A DNA stretch of 64,000 nt from an uncultured Mucilaginibacter sp. (GTDB lineage Bacteria > Bacteroidota > Bacteroidia > Sphingobacteriales > Sphingobacteriaceae), in assembly GCF_946479965.1 (NCBI RefSeq), contig NZ_CAMLHX010000001.1:1-64000 (forward strand), given 5' to 3'. The notes under the pieces were generated by a model that was not told where the DNA came from, did not search any database, and was given only the letters and a program-made list of their open reading frames with translations. Shown one piece after another: positions 1 to 8,307 of this stretch. The translations under genes and the position numbers were made by a program. The stretch's first letter is position 1. Every line of letters begins with the position of its first letter.

Positions 1-54
1 ATAAACTGCCGTTTTCCGGCCATCGCCGCAGTAGGTTTGCAACAGTGGTTAAGG

Positions 55-124
55 GTTCATAGATCATGGTTCGTAGATCATGGCATTCTTCTACTATGAT
101 CTATGAACTATCAACCATGAACCA
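55..124. repeat. Intergenic inverted repeat, family copy A
   Basis: Two near-identical units containing TAGATCATGG are followed by their complement. The arms GTTCATAGATCAT and ATGATCTATGAAC are perfect 13-base complements. The same vocabulary (ATGATCTATGAAC, ACCATGAACC) recurs at 59505-59599, so this is a dispersed family and not a gene-specific hairpin. No ORF is associated with it. Confidence 0.75.
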
Positions 125-157
125 CCTTTGTTTGCTTTTTTAAGCACTAAAAACCGT

Positions 158-213
158 TACGTTCTCGCACGAAAACGGTACGTTCTGACACGTTTTTGAT
201 ATGTTCTGGGATG
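158..213. repeat. Three 14-nt units with an exact 21-bp period
   Basis: Units start at 158, 179 and 200 and follow TAyGTTCTnnnAyG (first two TACGTTCT, third TATGTTCT), separated by unrelated 7-nt spacers. A 21-bp period places the units on the same helix face, as in iterons or cooperative operators. No adjacent gene explains them. The other side of the gap (from about 274) is a partial copy of the repeat found at 8107-8200. Confidence 0.6.
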
Positions 214-273
214 TTTTGCCATGCAAACAATTGCTACGGAATAAATGCGCTTCGCATATCGCTTGGTGAGGCC

Positions 274-317
274 CGCGCGCTAGGCTTGCCCCGCTCATTT
301 GCCGCGGCGGCTGTTAC
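274..317 (+). repeat. Partial copy of the dispersed GC-rich repeat head
   Basis: This segment matches the reverse complement of the stretch around 8155-8195 at almost every position (shared core GGCTTGCCCCGCTCATTTG). The same GCTTGCCCCGCT head opens the two long repeat copies at 6121 and 7747. The rest of 1-396 shows no gene; the short reading frame across 196-426 is just this repeat read through. Confidence 0.65.
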
Positions 318-396
318 GTTTTTTGCAGGTGTTTGTTTTTTAAAGGTGTTCAAGAGGGCTGCGCCGTTATTCGCGCCAACATGGGGCTTAGTGAAT

Positions 397-1065
397 TTAA
401 TAGCCCATTACATGCCCATTAATTAACACTCTAAGGCTTTCAATAAATTGAGAATATTCATCAATTGACATTTCAAATGAAATTCTTGGAATCGCTACAG
501 TGTTGTTTAAGCGCCCACGTTCGAGGGTTATTCCGATATGCAGTTGCAAAATAGTTCTAAACCATTTGCTAATACTGATTATTGGAACGCGACCTGGGGT
601 TCTTTCAATATCTAAATGAATTGCAAATGAATCTTGATTTATTCTGAGTCCAGGCGATGCCTCACTTTTTGAAAAATTTATCCTAAGATTTCTTCCGCCT
701 ATTACATACTGCGGACTTTCCATGTGGACTTGTGCGCCACCAATCCTTTCTAAACCAGTTGGATCTGAAAAGTTTGTAGGTGGGACAGCGGGATAAGCGA
801 ACGCTGTGGGCTTCGGTAAAAAATTATTAATTTGCTCAGTCAGATTGTCCAATGATAGGTATATACCTAGATGCCCTCGCCTTGGCTGTAAACCAGCTAA
901 ATTTTGAATGCTGCCGGCGCCTATTCCTATAAAATTAAATTTTATTATATTATTTTCCTGAGTGAGTACTAAAGCTGGGTTTTGATTTTTCGAAACATGT
1001 CCGCCAATTTGATATGCATTATTACCGTGTTGGTATACCGCTGTTATGTATTCAAGTAAAATCAT
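397..1065 (-). CDS. Unknown protein, third gene of the type III R-M operon
   Basis: A 222-residue protein that I do not recognise. It has no signal peptide or membrane segment and looks like a soluble, beta-rich domain with hydrophobic strands (for example around residues 38-50 and 150-175). It starts 25 bp downstream of mod on the same strand, so it is probably co-transcribed with res and mod. It is AT-rich like mod and unlike the genes from 6.6 kb on, which suggests the whole block arrived together. It could be an accessory or regulatory subunit of the restriction system or an unrelated passenger; nothing in the sequence decides. The start is the ATG at 1065; there is no better upstream candidate. 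Confidence 0.7.
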   Translation of the reverse strand: MILLEYITAVYQHGNNAYQIGGHVSKNQNPALVLTQENNIIKFNFIGIGAGSIQNLAGLQPRRGHLGIYLSLDNLTEQINNFLPKPTAFAYPAVPPTNFSDPTGLERIGGAQVHMESPQYVIGGRNLRINFSKSEASPGLRINQDSFAIHLDIERTPGRVPIISISKWFRTILQLHIGITLERGRLNNTVAIPRISFEMSIDEYSQFIESLRVLINGHVMGY

Positions 1066-1090
1066 TGTGATAGGTTTGAAAATGTAAGTA

Positions 1091-3091
1091 TTAAATTGAT
1101 TTAAATAGAACTCCCAGATAATGTTTTAAAGTATACTTTTTTGTAGTGTCCAAAGCTCTTTCGAGACAAATGAATTTAACATTCGTATGTTCTTTAAAAA
1201 AACTTATCGTTTCTAGTTCGATACATGAATCTAAGCAAATAAACGCGTTTCTCTCATCATCTGAAACAAAGTATACGTCATTTTCCTTGAACTGATCAGA
1301 TTTTTCGACCTTGTAATTTAATTTGAATCCATTTTTTAGTAGTATTTCAATCAAAAGATCCTCTTGATTGAAAATTGTCATTAATTGTGCTTCCTTTTCT
1401 GCGATATATTTTTTTAAAAGAATGATGTTTTCTTCGTTGGTCTTTTCGTTATCAGGTACAAATTCAATTCGCTTTAGGACTGACTTCCTGAGTTTAAATA
1501 CTTTAAATCCCAGACCTGTTAAAAGATCGTCACGTTTTTCGTCGTTGAATAAATCAGGGGGAGTGGCTAACTTAATCGCCGTTACTTTGTCTACTACTCT
1601 TTTATTTCGTTCGATGGTTATGTCACTTATTTGCTTAAAGCCTGCTTTGTACGCCTCACTGTCTTTGTGTGTGGCTTCTGGAATTTGAATTAATATATAC
1701 TTTCGCTTTCCGCCGTCCAGTTGATTCAGTTCCATTACCGCCTGCCCTGTCGTTCCAGACCCACCAAAGAAATCAAGAATTAAATCATCTTTATCTGTAG
1801 ATATTTCGAATAGATCTTTTAAAATTTCATCATCCTTAGGGTGTTCAAAGTAGTCACCGCTCATCAATGAGCGGAGGCGTTTGGTCGACGCTCTCCCATC
1901 TTGATAAAGCACACTATACGGAACTTGGTATTCCCGGTCTTTTAAATATGACTTTAGGCTTGGAACGTAATTTTCGGTCGGTCCAAAATGCACCCTATTT
2001 TGCTCTATAATTTCCTGCATTTTTTTGGGATCGGAATAAAGCCAACCTCGAGATGGGATATTTACTGGTTTTTTCGTTATTGGATGAATAACGTCATATT
2101 TTGGCCCGCCACCCCCTGGCCAAGAAATGTTATCAGGGAAGTAAATGCCATTTTGATCAACGGAGGAATAATGCTTGCTCCTTTTCGAAGGATGGTCATT
2201 GGGCAACTCGGAAAACCATTTCTTAAGTTCTTGTTCAATTTTTTTAAAATCGCCTTTAAACTCTTTGACTAAATCATTGTGCTTAGCGTAAATCTCCTCT
2301 AAACCCTTCTTACGGTGCCTCCATGTGGTTTTCAATTCCTTTAAATAATCGTATTGTTTAGCAAAGACGAGAATATATTCATGAGATATTGAAATAAACT
2401 TACTGTCATTTTTTCTTCCACCGGCCCATATAAAAACACCTATAAAATTCTCTTCTCCAAAGACTTCTTCACAAAGTTTTCTTAGATTATGAACCTCATT
2501 ATCGTCGATAGAAATGAAAATCACTCCATCGTCTTTCAATAATTGACGTGCAATTAATAACCGGCTGAACATCATGTTTAGCCAATTACTGTGATACCTC
2601 CCGTTGGTCTCTGAATTCGTATCGATCTTTACACCGTTCTCTGTTACTTCAGTTTGTTCCCAATATGGTTTTTTATCTTCGCCAAAATCATCTTTGTAAA
2701 CAAAGTCCCCCCCTGTGTTATAAGGTGGATCAATATAGATACATTTTATTTTGTTATAATAAGCACTGCTGAGTAGTTTCAATACTTCTAAGTTCTCCCC
2801 TTCAATAATTAAATTTTCGCTGTTGCTTGGGTTAACACTGCGTTTTTCGTCGAATTGCAAAGTGGCGTTGCTGGGTGTGAAGGCATTACGTTTGGCCGCG
2901 CTTTTGCCATACCACCTAAACTCGAATCGCTCGGTTTCAGTTACACTTTGCCCATCAATTACCTTTTTAAGCTCGTCAATGTTCAATTGGCCTTCATTGG
3001 TAAACAAGTCGGGAAAAAGCTGTTTTAGTTTTTCCAGCCGCTCGCGGTTCCAATCTCCAGTTAAAGGCATATAATCGTTTATACTTTCCAT
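1091..3091 (-). CDS. mod: Type III restriction-modification methyltransferase subunit (Mod)
   Basis: Adenine-specific DNA methyltransferase that would both recognise and protect the target site of a type III system. At 666 residues it has the usual Mod length. The catalytic motif IV DPPY is at residues 121-124, followed far downstream by the S-adenosylmethionine-binding FGGSGTTG at 442-449; this order (catalytic motif first) is the beta class used by Mod proteins. The region between them, roughly 220-420, would hold the target recognition domain and contains charged coiled-coil-like stretches (about 262-300). It lies 10 bp downstream of res on the same strand. AT-rich composition marks recent acquisition. 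The recognition sequence cannot be read from the protein. Confidence 0.93.
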   Translation of the reverse strand: MESINDYMPLTGDWNRERLEKLKQLFPDLFTNEGQLNIDELKKVIDGQSVTETERFEFRWYGKSAAKRNAFTPSNATLQFDEKRSVNPSNSENLIIEGENLEVLKLLSSAYYNKIKCIYIDPPYNTGGDFVYKDDFGEDKKPYWEQTEVTENGVKIDTNSETNGRYHSNWLNMMFSRLLIARQLLKDDGVIFISIDDNEVHNLRKLCEEVFGEENFIGVFIWAGGRKNDSKFISISHEYILVFAKQYDYLKELKTTWRHRKKGLEEIYAKHNDLVKEFKGDFKKIEQELKKWFSELPNDHPSKRSKHYSSVDQNGIYFPDNISWPGGGGPKYDVIHPITKKPVNIPSRGWLYSDPKKMQEIIEQNRVHFGPTENYVPSLKSYLKDREYQVPYSVLYQDGRASTKRLRSLMSGDYFEHPKDDEILKDLFEISTDKDDLILDFFGGSGTTGQAVMELNQLDGGKRKYILIQIPEATHKDSEAYKAGFKQISDITIERNKRVVDKVTAIKLATPPDLFNDEKRDDLLTGLGFKVFKLRKSVLKRIEFVPDNEKTNEENIILLKKYIAEKEAQLMTIFNQEDLLIEILLKNGFKLNYKVEKSDQFKENDVYFVSDDERNAFICLDSCIELETISFFKEHTNVKFICLERALDTTKKYTLKHYLGVLFKSI

Positions 3092-3101
3092 TTTATCGCT
3101 G

Positions 3102-5825
3102 TTAGGCTAAGGTTGTATTAATTGTTTTATCAGCTTCCGTTTTAAAGTAGGCATATTCACTTACCGGTGCCTTGTACTGTGCTTCAATGCCAAGTGCCTC
3201 AAAATGTTTCAACGCACACTGTATTTTAAACCATTCGCTTTCGGTAAGAGCCTTTCGATCGTTTATGTTATTAGTTCCTTTGGTTTCTATCATAAAATAA
3301 AACTCGCTCTCGCTGCCATCTTTTAAGGCTTTACGTTTCATCACCAAACCAAAGTCCGGCTCATACCAGCCTTCGTTATTAAACAAGTTAGGCAAAGGAA
3401 TGCGGTACCAGTTGGGTAGTTTTAAAAAGCAGACTACCTCGGTATCGTTCTCTGCACCTATAGAAAATTTGCGTTCTACATCGCTGTCCACCACCATTTT
3501 GTCGAAAACGCCTTTATTAGGTGTATTCACAACCAATTTACTGTCGGCGACGTTTTTAACATAACTTTCAAAATTAAACGGGTAACTTTCGTTTGTTGGA
3601 TGATAAGTTAGCCCACGTACCATTTCATTTAGTTCTACTTCGTTTATTTTTACTGCGGCTTCGTGTACAAACCGTGGCGGGTTTTTTGCCATTTCTGCGT
3701 GGTTAGTTATTCCATTAACTACTTTTAAAATAGCTGGATAACTTAAACCTGTATTTTCACTCAACTCCTCAATTAGGTCGAGGGGTGTATAGCGTGCTTT
3801 TTGGTTTATAATTTCAGTGCCGCCAAAAGTTTCCTCGCGGCTATCTTCGCTCAGCGTATCAATAACATGGCTGGATGCTTCAATAATATAGTCGGGTATA
3901 GTTATGGCGTTTATGCGTTCAATACAACCCGCAATAAGGTCATCTTCATTAAAGGAAATTACATAGTCGGTTTTTTGAGCCATGGCTTTCCAAAACCTTT
4001 TAAACGCTGCATCAATGGTGTCGGTCTTGTTGCGTGTAAATTTAATTTGGTCTTGCGATACGCCTTTATGTGTATGTGTTAACCCTGCACCTGCTGCGGC
4101 TGTTCCGTAAACAGCTTTAATTTCTTCCTGGTATTGCGTTACAAAAGTTTCATAACTCTCATTGGGTATAACGGTAAGCTGGTTAATACGTTCGTCATCC
4201 TTAACAGTTAGCGCATCGTAAATACGCTGCCCATTTTCGTCTACACAAATACGCAAGCCCCTGCCAATTTCCTGCCTTTTACGAATATCTGAATAGGCAG
4301 TATTTAGGGTGGCAATGTTAAATACATTTGGATTGTCCCATCCTACACCCAATGCAGAGTGAGAAAAAATAAATTGCACGGGATTTTTTGCATCAAGCAA
4401 TTCTTCCTTCCCCTCTAAAATTAGTTTGTAAATTTTGCTTTGTTCTTTTACGCCACCTTCATTATCTGCATATTCACCGCCTGATTTTTGCGCGAAATAA
4501 TACCCTTGAACGCTTTTTACTTGTTGTGCATCGGGCATTTTTCCATTGTGGTATTCGGGATAAATCGTTCTATATTTTTCAACAAAAAGGTTTTTAATTA
4601 CAGGGTCTTCGCCCATATAATTAGCTACTTTATCAATAAATAATAACGATAAGCATTTAATCCCTTTATCGGCCAGTTTTTGCGTCTTTGCGAAATGACG
4701 GTGTATAAGCCACTCTAATTGCAAAGCCCAAATGTTTTCAATATTACCCGCAACCTGTTTTTCAAATATCTCTGTGCCGTTGCTAAACTTCACACTCCAT
4801 TTGCCGGTTCGTAAGCTTTTGGCAATTTGTTCTATTTTGTAGTTTAGGTAACTTGGGTTATTAGTTTTTTCGCCCAAATTATCGTACTGGTATAACCACC
4901 CAGTTAATTTAAACTCAAATTTGCCCGTTGAGTTAGATTGATGCCAGGCCTTAAGCTTAACTTTTAATTTGCCGGTTCCATTTTGCGCTTCGGCCAGTTC
5001 AATTTTTAAAGTTGCTTCATCATTTTTTTCCGTAACCGTAAGTACTTCAATTTTTTTCACCAAGCCCTGCTTATAACTATCGTAAGGTGTTAGCCGGTAT
5101 AAGAGATTTTTTACGGTTTTATGGGTTGCCGAGTAACGTAACTTAAAAAGCGGATTGAGTTTGTTTATTTGCTTAATTGAGTTGTCGGTATCCATACCTT
5201 CCTGTGGCTCGTCCATTATAATAATGGGTCGTGTTCTGCCGATAGCTTCAATAAAGGGGATGTTGGCAAAGAGGTCTTCGCGTTGCGCTTGATTAAGAAT
5301 CTTATCTTCAGAATTGAAAGAGGCCAGCGTCATGATCATTACCTGCGGATACTGCTCTTCAACAAAGTTTGTTACTCTAATTAATTTCTTGCTATCGTAT
5401 TCAAATGCATTAGGTTTAATACCATATAAGTTTTCCAGCTGTTTGTTAAACGCTTTAAATGTGCCTAATACACCCTGCCTTATTGCTATAGATGGAACTA
5501 AAATAATAAACTTAGTGAAACCATATTGACGATGCAATTCATATATGGTTTTTATATATACAAGTGTTTTACCTGTCCCTGTTTCCATTTCGATACACAG
5601 GTCGTTATCGGTTGAAAGTTTGGCAATCGAGGCTGTTATCCCATTAGCTTCCGTAACTGCTAAAATATTATCAGAAAACTGTTGCCCGCTTAACGTGCTA
5701 ACATTTGATCTTATTCCGTTTATGCAAGCATTGTCAAAATTGTTTTTTGGCGTACCATCAAAAACTTTTACAATAGCCTGTACAGCGGTATCCTGATAAG
5801 ATAAATTCTCTAGTTTAAGTTCCAT
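3102..5825 (-). CDS. res: Type III restriction enzyme helicase/nuclease subunit (Res)
   Basis: Superfamily 2 helicase/nuclease of a type III system, which acts with Mod to translocate on DNA and cut. The N-terminus holds a Walker A TGTGKT (residues 82-87) and a Walker B DEPQ (205-208); a GRGLRI helicase motif VI lies about mid-protein. Near the C-terminus (about 835-870) EPDFG followed by IETKG fits the PD-(D/E)xK nuclease core. At 907 residues it is full length, with no frameshift. It is the first gene of the operon, upstream of mod; in most type III systems mod comes first, so the order is reversed. The ATG at 5825 is the natural start. No clear -7/-33 promoter was identified. Confidence 0.93.
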   Translation of the reverse strand: MELKLENLSYQDTAVQAIVKVFDGTPKNNFDNACINGIRSNVSTLSGQQFSDNILAVTEANGITASIAKLSTDNDLCIEMETGTGKTLVYIKTIYELHRQYGFTKFIILVPSIAIRQGVLGTFKAFNKQLENLYGIKPNAFEYDSKKLIRVTNFVEEQYPQVMIMTLASFNSEDKILNQAQREDLFANIPFIEAIGRTRPIIIMDEPQEGMDTDNSIKQINKLNPLFKLRYSATHKTVKNLLYRLTPYDSYKQGLVKKIEVLTVTEKNDEATLKIELAEAQNGTGKLKVKLKAWHQSNSTGKFEFKLTGWLYQYDNLGEKTNNPSYLNYKIEQIAKSLRTGKWSVKFSNGTEIFEKQVAGNIENIWALQLEWLIHRHFAKTQKLADKGIKCLSLLFIDKVANYMGEDPVIKNLFVEKYRTIYPEYHNGKMPDAQQVKSVQGYYFAQKSGGEYADNEGGVKEQSKIYKLILEGKEELLDAKNPVQFIFSHSALGVGWDNPNVFNIATLNTAYSDIRKRQEIGRGLRICVDENGQRIYDALTVKDDERINQLTVIPNESYETFVTQYQEEIKAVYGTAAAGAGLTHTHKGVSQDQIKFTRNKTDTIDAAFKRFWKAMAQKTDYVISFNEDDLIAGCIERINAITIPDYIIEASSHVIDTLSEDSREETFGGTEIINQKARYTPLDLIEELSENTGLSYPAILKVVNGITNHAEMAKNPPRFVHEAAVKINEVELNEMVRGLTYHPTNESYPFNFESYVKNVADSKLVVNTPNKGVFDKMVVDSDVERKFSIGAENDTEVVCFLKLPNWYRIPLPNLFNNEGWYEPDFGLVMKRKALKDGSESEFYFMIETKGTNNINDRKALTESEWFKIQCALKHFEALGIEAQYKAPVSEYAYFKTEADKTINTTLA

Positions 5826-6120
5826 TGGCTTTTACCGTAAACGGATTGACAAATTACTTAAAACATCAGGAACGCATCAAATAATTGCTTTTAATGTTTT
5901 CCACATAATTCTATTAGCCTGCCCTTGATGTTTTTCCCTCTTCTAATACTTCACCTAAATCCCTCAAAACACAGTCCCTATCCCCCCTGCGTTAGCGATA
6001 GTAACGGATACCGGCCCCTGCGCCTAAGGCCTGCAGGCGTATGAGTGGATAGCGCGGGCCGCTTCTATCAGCGGCAACGCCATTATGGTAAATTGTGCAT
6101 GGGGTGCCTATCGCTGGTTA
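5826..6120. other. Gene-free spacer upstream of res
   Basis: No credible gene. The first ~150 bp are AT-rich and should contain the leftward res promoter, which I could not place. From about 5980 the sequence becomes GC-rich with the flavour of the dispersed intergenic repeats of this genome and leads directly into the long repeat copy at 6121. Confidence 0.5.
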
Positions 6121-6412
6121 GTCCGACGCTTTTGGCTTGCCCCGCTAGGGCCGCGGAGGCCTTGTTCTTTTTTCTTGATAAAAAAGAACCAAAAAATCAA
6201 GTCAGCCACGATGCTTCTTTGCGCACATGGCCTTTGCCCACGATCAGGTAAAACCTCGGGCTGTAAATATTTTGCCCCGCTGTCGCTCCCGCATGGCCCG
6301 CGCTTCAGCAAAAAATTACTATGCCCCTGCCTGCGCTCGGCCCGGCAGTTTTACCTGCTCTTTTCCGAAGCTGCGCGGCTGACGGATTCCGTTTTGATAA
6401 ATAATACCGCAA
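6121..6412 (+). repeat. Long direct repeat, copy 1
   Basis: About 292 bp that match 7747-8038 in the same orientation, colinear from the GTCC head to the GCTGCGCGGCTGACG tail with exactly 260 bp between these landmarks in both copies. It contains a hairpin: GTTCTTTTTT at 6164-6173 pairs with AAAAAAGAAC at 6180-6189 around a 6-base loop. A reading frame across it is not gene-like; there is no transposase. The stretch 6413-6590 after it is pyrimidine-rich and holds only the presumed promoter of the next gene. Confidence 0.85.
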
Positions 6413-6532
6413 TTTCAATTACTCACTTAATCACCAAACCACTCACCACCTGCTACTTGCCATTGCTACTACCTACTCACCTAACAAACCAATCTTAACC
6501 CCCCAATGACTAAATCATAACACAATTTCCGC

Positions 6533-6540
6533 TACTTTTG
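6533..6540 (+). promoter_or_regulatory. Possible -7 box
   Basis: TACTTTTG fits the Bacteroidota -7 consensus TAnnTTTG and lies about 50 bp before the start codon at 6591. No TTTG -33 element is visible at the expected distance, so the call is weak. Confidence 0.35.
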
Positions 6541-6590
6541 AAGAACATCATTAAATTATCTATCTTAAGGCCGCAACAGCAGTAAACCGC

Positions 6591-7733
6591 ATGTTATCAG
6601 AATCTACTTACATACCCGCCCGTGTGGTGGCGCCAACTATTGAGGCTCATTTTGCTACTCACCTGGCCGATGCGCGCCTGCAGGGTGCGCTCGATCTGGG
6701 CAATGAGCCTTCGGCGGCCATTATTGAGTCGGTTATTGATATTTGTTTTTGGGCGAGTTTGCGTAAGGAGGAGGGGAAATCGCCACGCATCTCGCTGGCG
6801 CTGCTGCCGCCAGATCAGGCTGTTCATCCGCTGATTTTTGGTAACCGGCTGCGCCTTACGCCGCATAATTTAACCAAGCTGGCACCGGCGGTTGAGAGCC
6901 CGGGGATCCACTTGGGTGTTTGGTTTGACGATAAGGACGAGCTGTATGTGTGGGGCACCACGCTGGCCATACCGGGCATTTGCCTGGTGCTGGAGGTTAT
7001 TGAGCCGGGCATGCTGGTGGTAAAGCACAGCCGCATTGATGGTTATGGCAAGTTTGTAAACATTGCCGTTTTAAAGGGCGACGAGATAAAAGTAGTGGAC
7101 GAGCAGAACACGGGTTTGCTGCATTGCCCGGGACTGTTAACGTCGCTGGCTAATATGCCTTCGTTTTTACTGGAGGAGTCGGTTAATATTATTGTTGAGC
7201 TGGCGGCTGCCATGCGGTCGCACAAGCGGGGCGGACTGGTGCTGATAGTGCCGTCGTACACCGATAATTGGATGCAGTCGATAGTTCAGCCTATTGCTTA
7301 CCCCGTTACGCCGCCATTTACGGGCGTTACAGCGCTGATGCAGGAGAACGCTACAGAACGCCTGAGGCTGGGCTGGCGCGATGCCCTGCACCGGGCTATT
7401 GATACCGTGGGCGGCTTTACGGCTGTTGACGGTGCCACCATTATTAACCGCGACTACGAAGTGATGGCCTTTGGCGCCAAAGTGGCGCGGGCCGAAATGA
7501 GTTCGCCGGTGGATGAGATAATTACCACCGAGCCGATTATTGATTCGATTCCGCGATATGTGCATCCCAGCAAAAGCGGCGGTACGCGGCATTTGGCTGC
7601 GGCGCAGTTTGTGTATGATCAGCGCGATGCGATTGCCTTAGTGGCGTCGCAGGATGGGCATTTTACTGTTTTTGCCTGGGCGCCTGATATGGATATGGTG
7701 CATGCGCATAGGATTGATGCGTTGTTGTTGTAA
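6591..7733 (+). CDS. DACNV-type protein with a diadenylate-cyclase-like domain
   Basis: A 380-residue soluble protein. The N-terminal two thirds look like the DACNV putative sensor region; the C-terminus (about 255-370) resembles the DisA_N/DAC fold that makes cyclic di-AMP from two ATP. The catalytic-type motif DGA is at D280-G281-A282 followed by hydrophobic TII, and the second motif GGTRHLAA has R333-H334-L335 where active cyclases usually read RHR, followed by a strand ending in VASQDG that corresponds to the conserved VSEE region. The Arg-to-Leu change could lower or abolish synthesis, or change specificity. No membrane segment or signal peptide. It stands alone between two direct copies of a ~292-bp repeat, next to a restriction system. 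It might make a nucleotide messenger or only bind one. Family assignment is from motif recognition. Confidence 0.7.
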   Translation: MLSESTYIPARVVAPTIEAHFATHLADARLQGALDLGNEPSAAIIESVIDICFWASLRKEEGKSPRISLALLPPDQAVHPLIFGNRLRLTPHNLTKLAPAVESPGIHLGVWFDDKDELYVWGTTLAIPGICLVLEVIEPGMLVVKHSRIDGYGKFVNIAVLKGDEIKVVDEQNTGLLHCPGLLTSLANMPSFLLEESVNIIVELAAAMRSHKRGGLVLIVPSYTDNWMQSIVQPIAYPVTPPFTGVTALMQENATERLRLGWRDALHRAIDTVGGFTAVDGATIINRDYEVMAFGAKVARAEMSSPVDEIITTEPIIDSIPRYVHPSKSGGTRHLAAAQFVYDQRDAIALVASQDGHFTVFAWAPDMDMVHAHRIDALLL

Positions 7734-7746
7734 TACTGCCTGCTAA

Positions 7747-8038
7747 GTCCAACGCGCGTTGCTTGCCCCGCTAGGGCCGCGGAGGCCTTCTTCTTTTTTC
7801 TTGATAAAAAAGAAGCAAAAAATCAAGTCAGCCACGATGCTTCTTTTCGCACATGGCCTCTGCCCACGATCAGTTAAAACCACGGGCGGTAAAATTTTGC
7901 CCCGCTGTCGCACCCGCACGGCCTGCGCTTCAGCAAAAAATTACTATGCCCTTTCCCGCCCTCATGGCCGTCAGTTTTACCTGCTCTTTTCCGAAGCTGC
8001 GCGGCTGACGAATTTTACTCCAATAAAAAATACTGCAA
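7747..8038 (+). repeat. Long direct repeat, copy 2
   Basis: Same orientation and colinear with 6121-6412. The hairpin here is CTTCTTTTTT (7790-7799) with AAAAAAGAAG (7806-7815): the outer base pair is C-G where copy 1 has G-C, a compensated change. An alternative stem CTTGAT/ATCAAG is also shared. The copy begins 14 bp after the stop of the DAC-like gene. Confidence 0.85.
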
Positions 8039-8106
8039 ATAAAAAGAAGCGCAAAGGCCTGCCAAGGTGCGCGGCCGGGAGTCTGGCCTGTGGGGTGGCA
8101 GCGATC

Positions 8107-8200
8107 AGCTTGGCTTGATCTTTTGGTTACTTTTGGATCAAGCCAAAAGTAACAGCCACCGCGGCAAATGAGCGGGGCAAGCCAAGCGCGTTGGACTAAC
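8107..8200 (-). repeat. Inverted copy of the repeat head with a hairpin
   Basis: Read on the minus strand it begins with the same GTCCAACGCG...GCTTGCCCCGCT head as copy 2 but continues into a different tail. The tail forms a hairpin: TTGGCTTGATC (8110-8120) and GATCAAGCCAA (8136-8146) around a 15-base loop. It therefore faces copy 2, leaving only ~70 bp between them. A related partial copy is at 274-317. Confidence 0.7.
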
Positions 8201-8231
8201 CGCGTTCATAATTCGATCACAAATCTCTTTT

Positions 8232-8276
8232 CCACCAAAAAAAACCTAATTTCCTGTAACCAAATTTTTTTGGCGG
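8232..8276. promoter_or_regulatory. Inverted repeat upstream of the ECF operon
   Basis: CCACCAAAAAAA (8232-8243) and TTTTTTTGGCGG (8265-8276) are complementary at 11 of 12 positions. The site sits about 30 bp before the sigma factor start and could be an operator or part of the promoter. It could also be an upstream terminator, given the T run. Confidence 0.4.
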
Positions 8277-8307
8277 AGTTTACATGGATAATAACACAAT
8301 ATATTAA

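Noticed and set aside
158..213. CRISPR array
   Set aside because: Only three short units with 7-base spacers; no direct repeat of 24-40 bases with 30-base spacers and no cas genes in the window.
196..426. 76-codon reading frame read rightward at the start of the window
   Set aside because: It is a partial copy of the dispersed repeat read through, and it overlaps the end of the gene on the other strand. No family resemblance.
6085..6498. Reading frame of 137 codons in repeat copy 1 (and its parallel at 7759-8118)
   Set aside because: Both lie in the non-coding repeat; the protein text is low-complexity Arg/Pro/Ser-rich and the two copies do not show selection for reading frame.
6121..8038. 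Composite transposon bracketed by IS elements
   Set aside because: The bracketing repeats are ~292 bp with no transposase frame and no clear terminal inverted repeats or target duplication. Repeat-mediated cassette is a better term.
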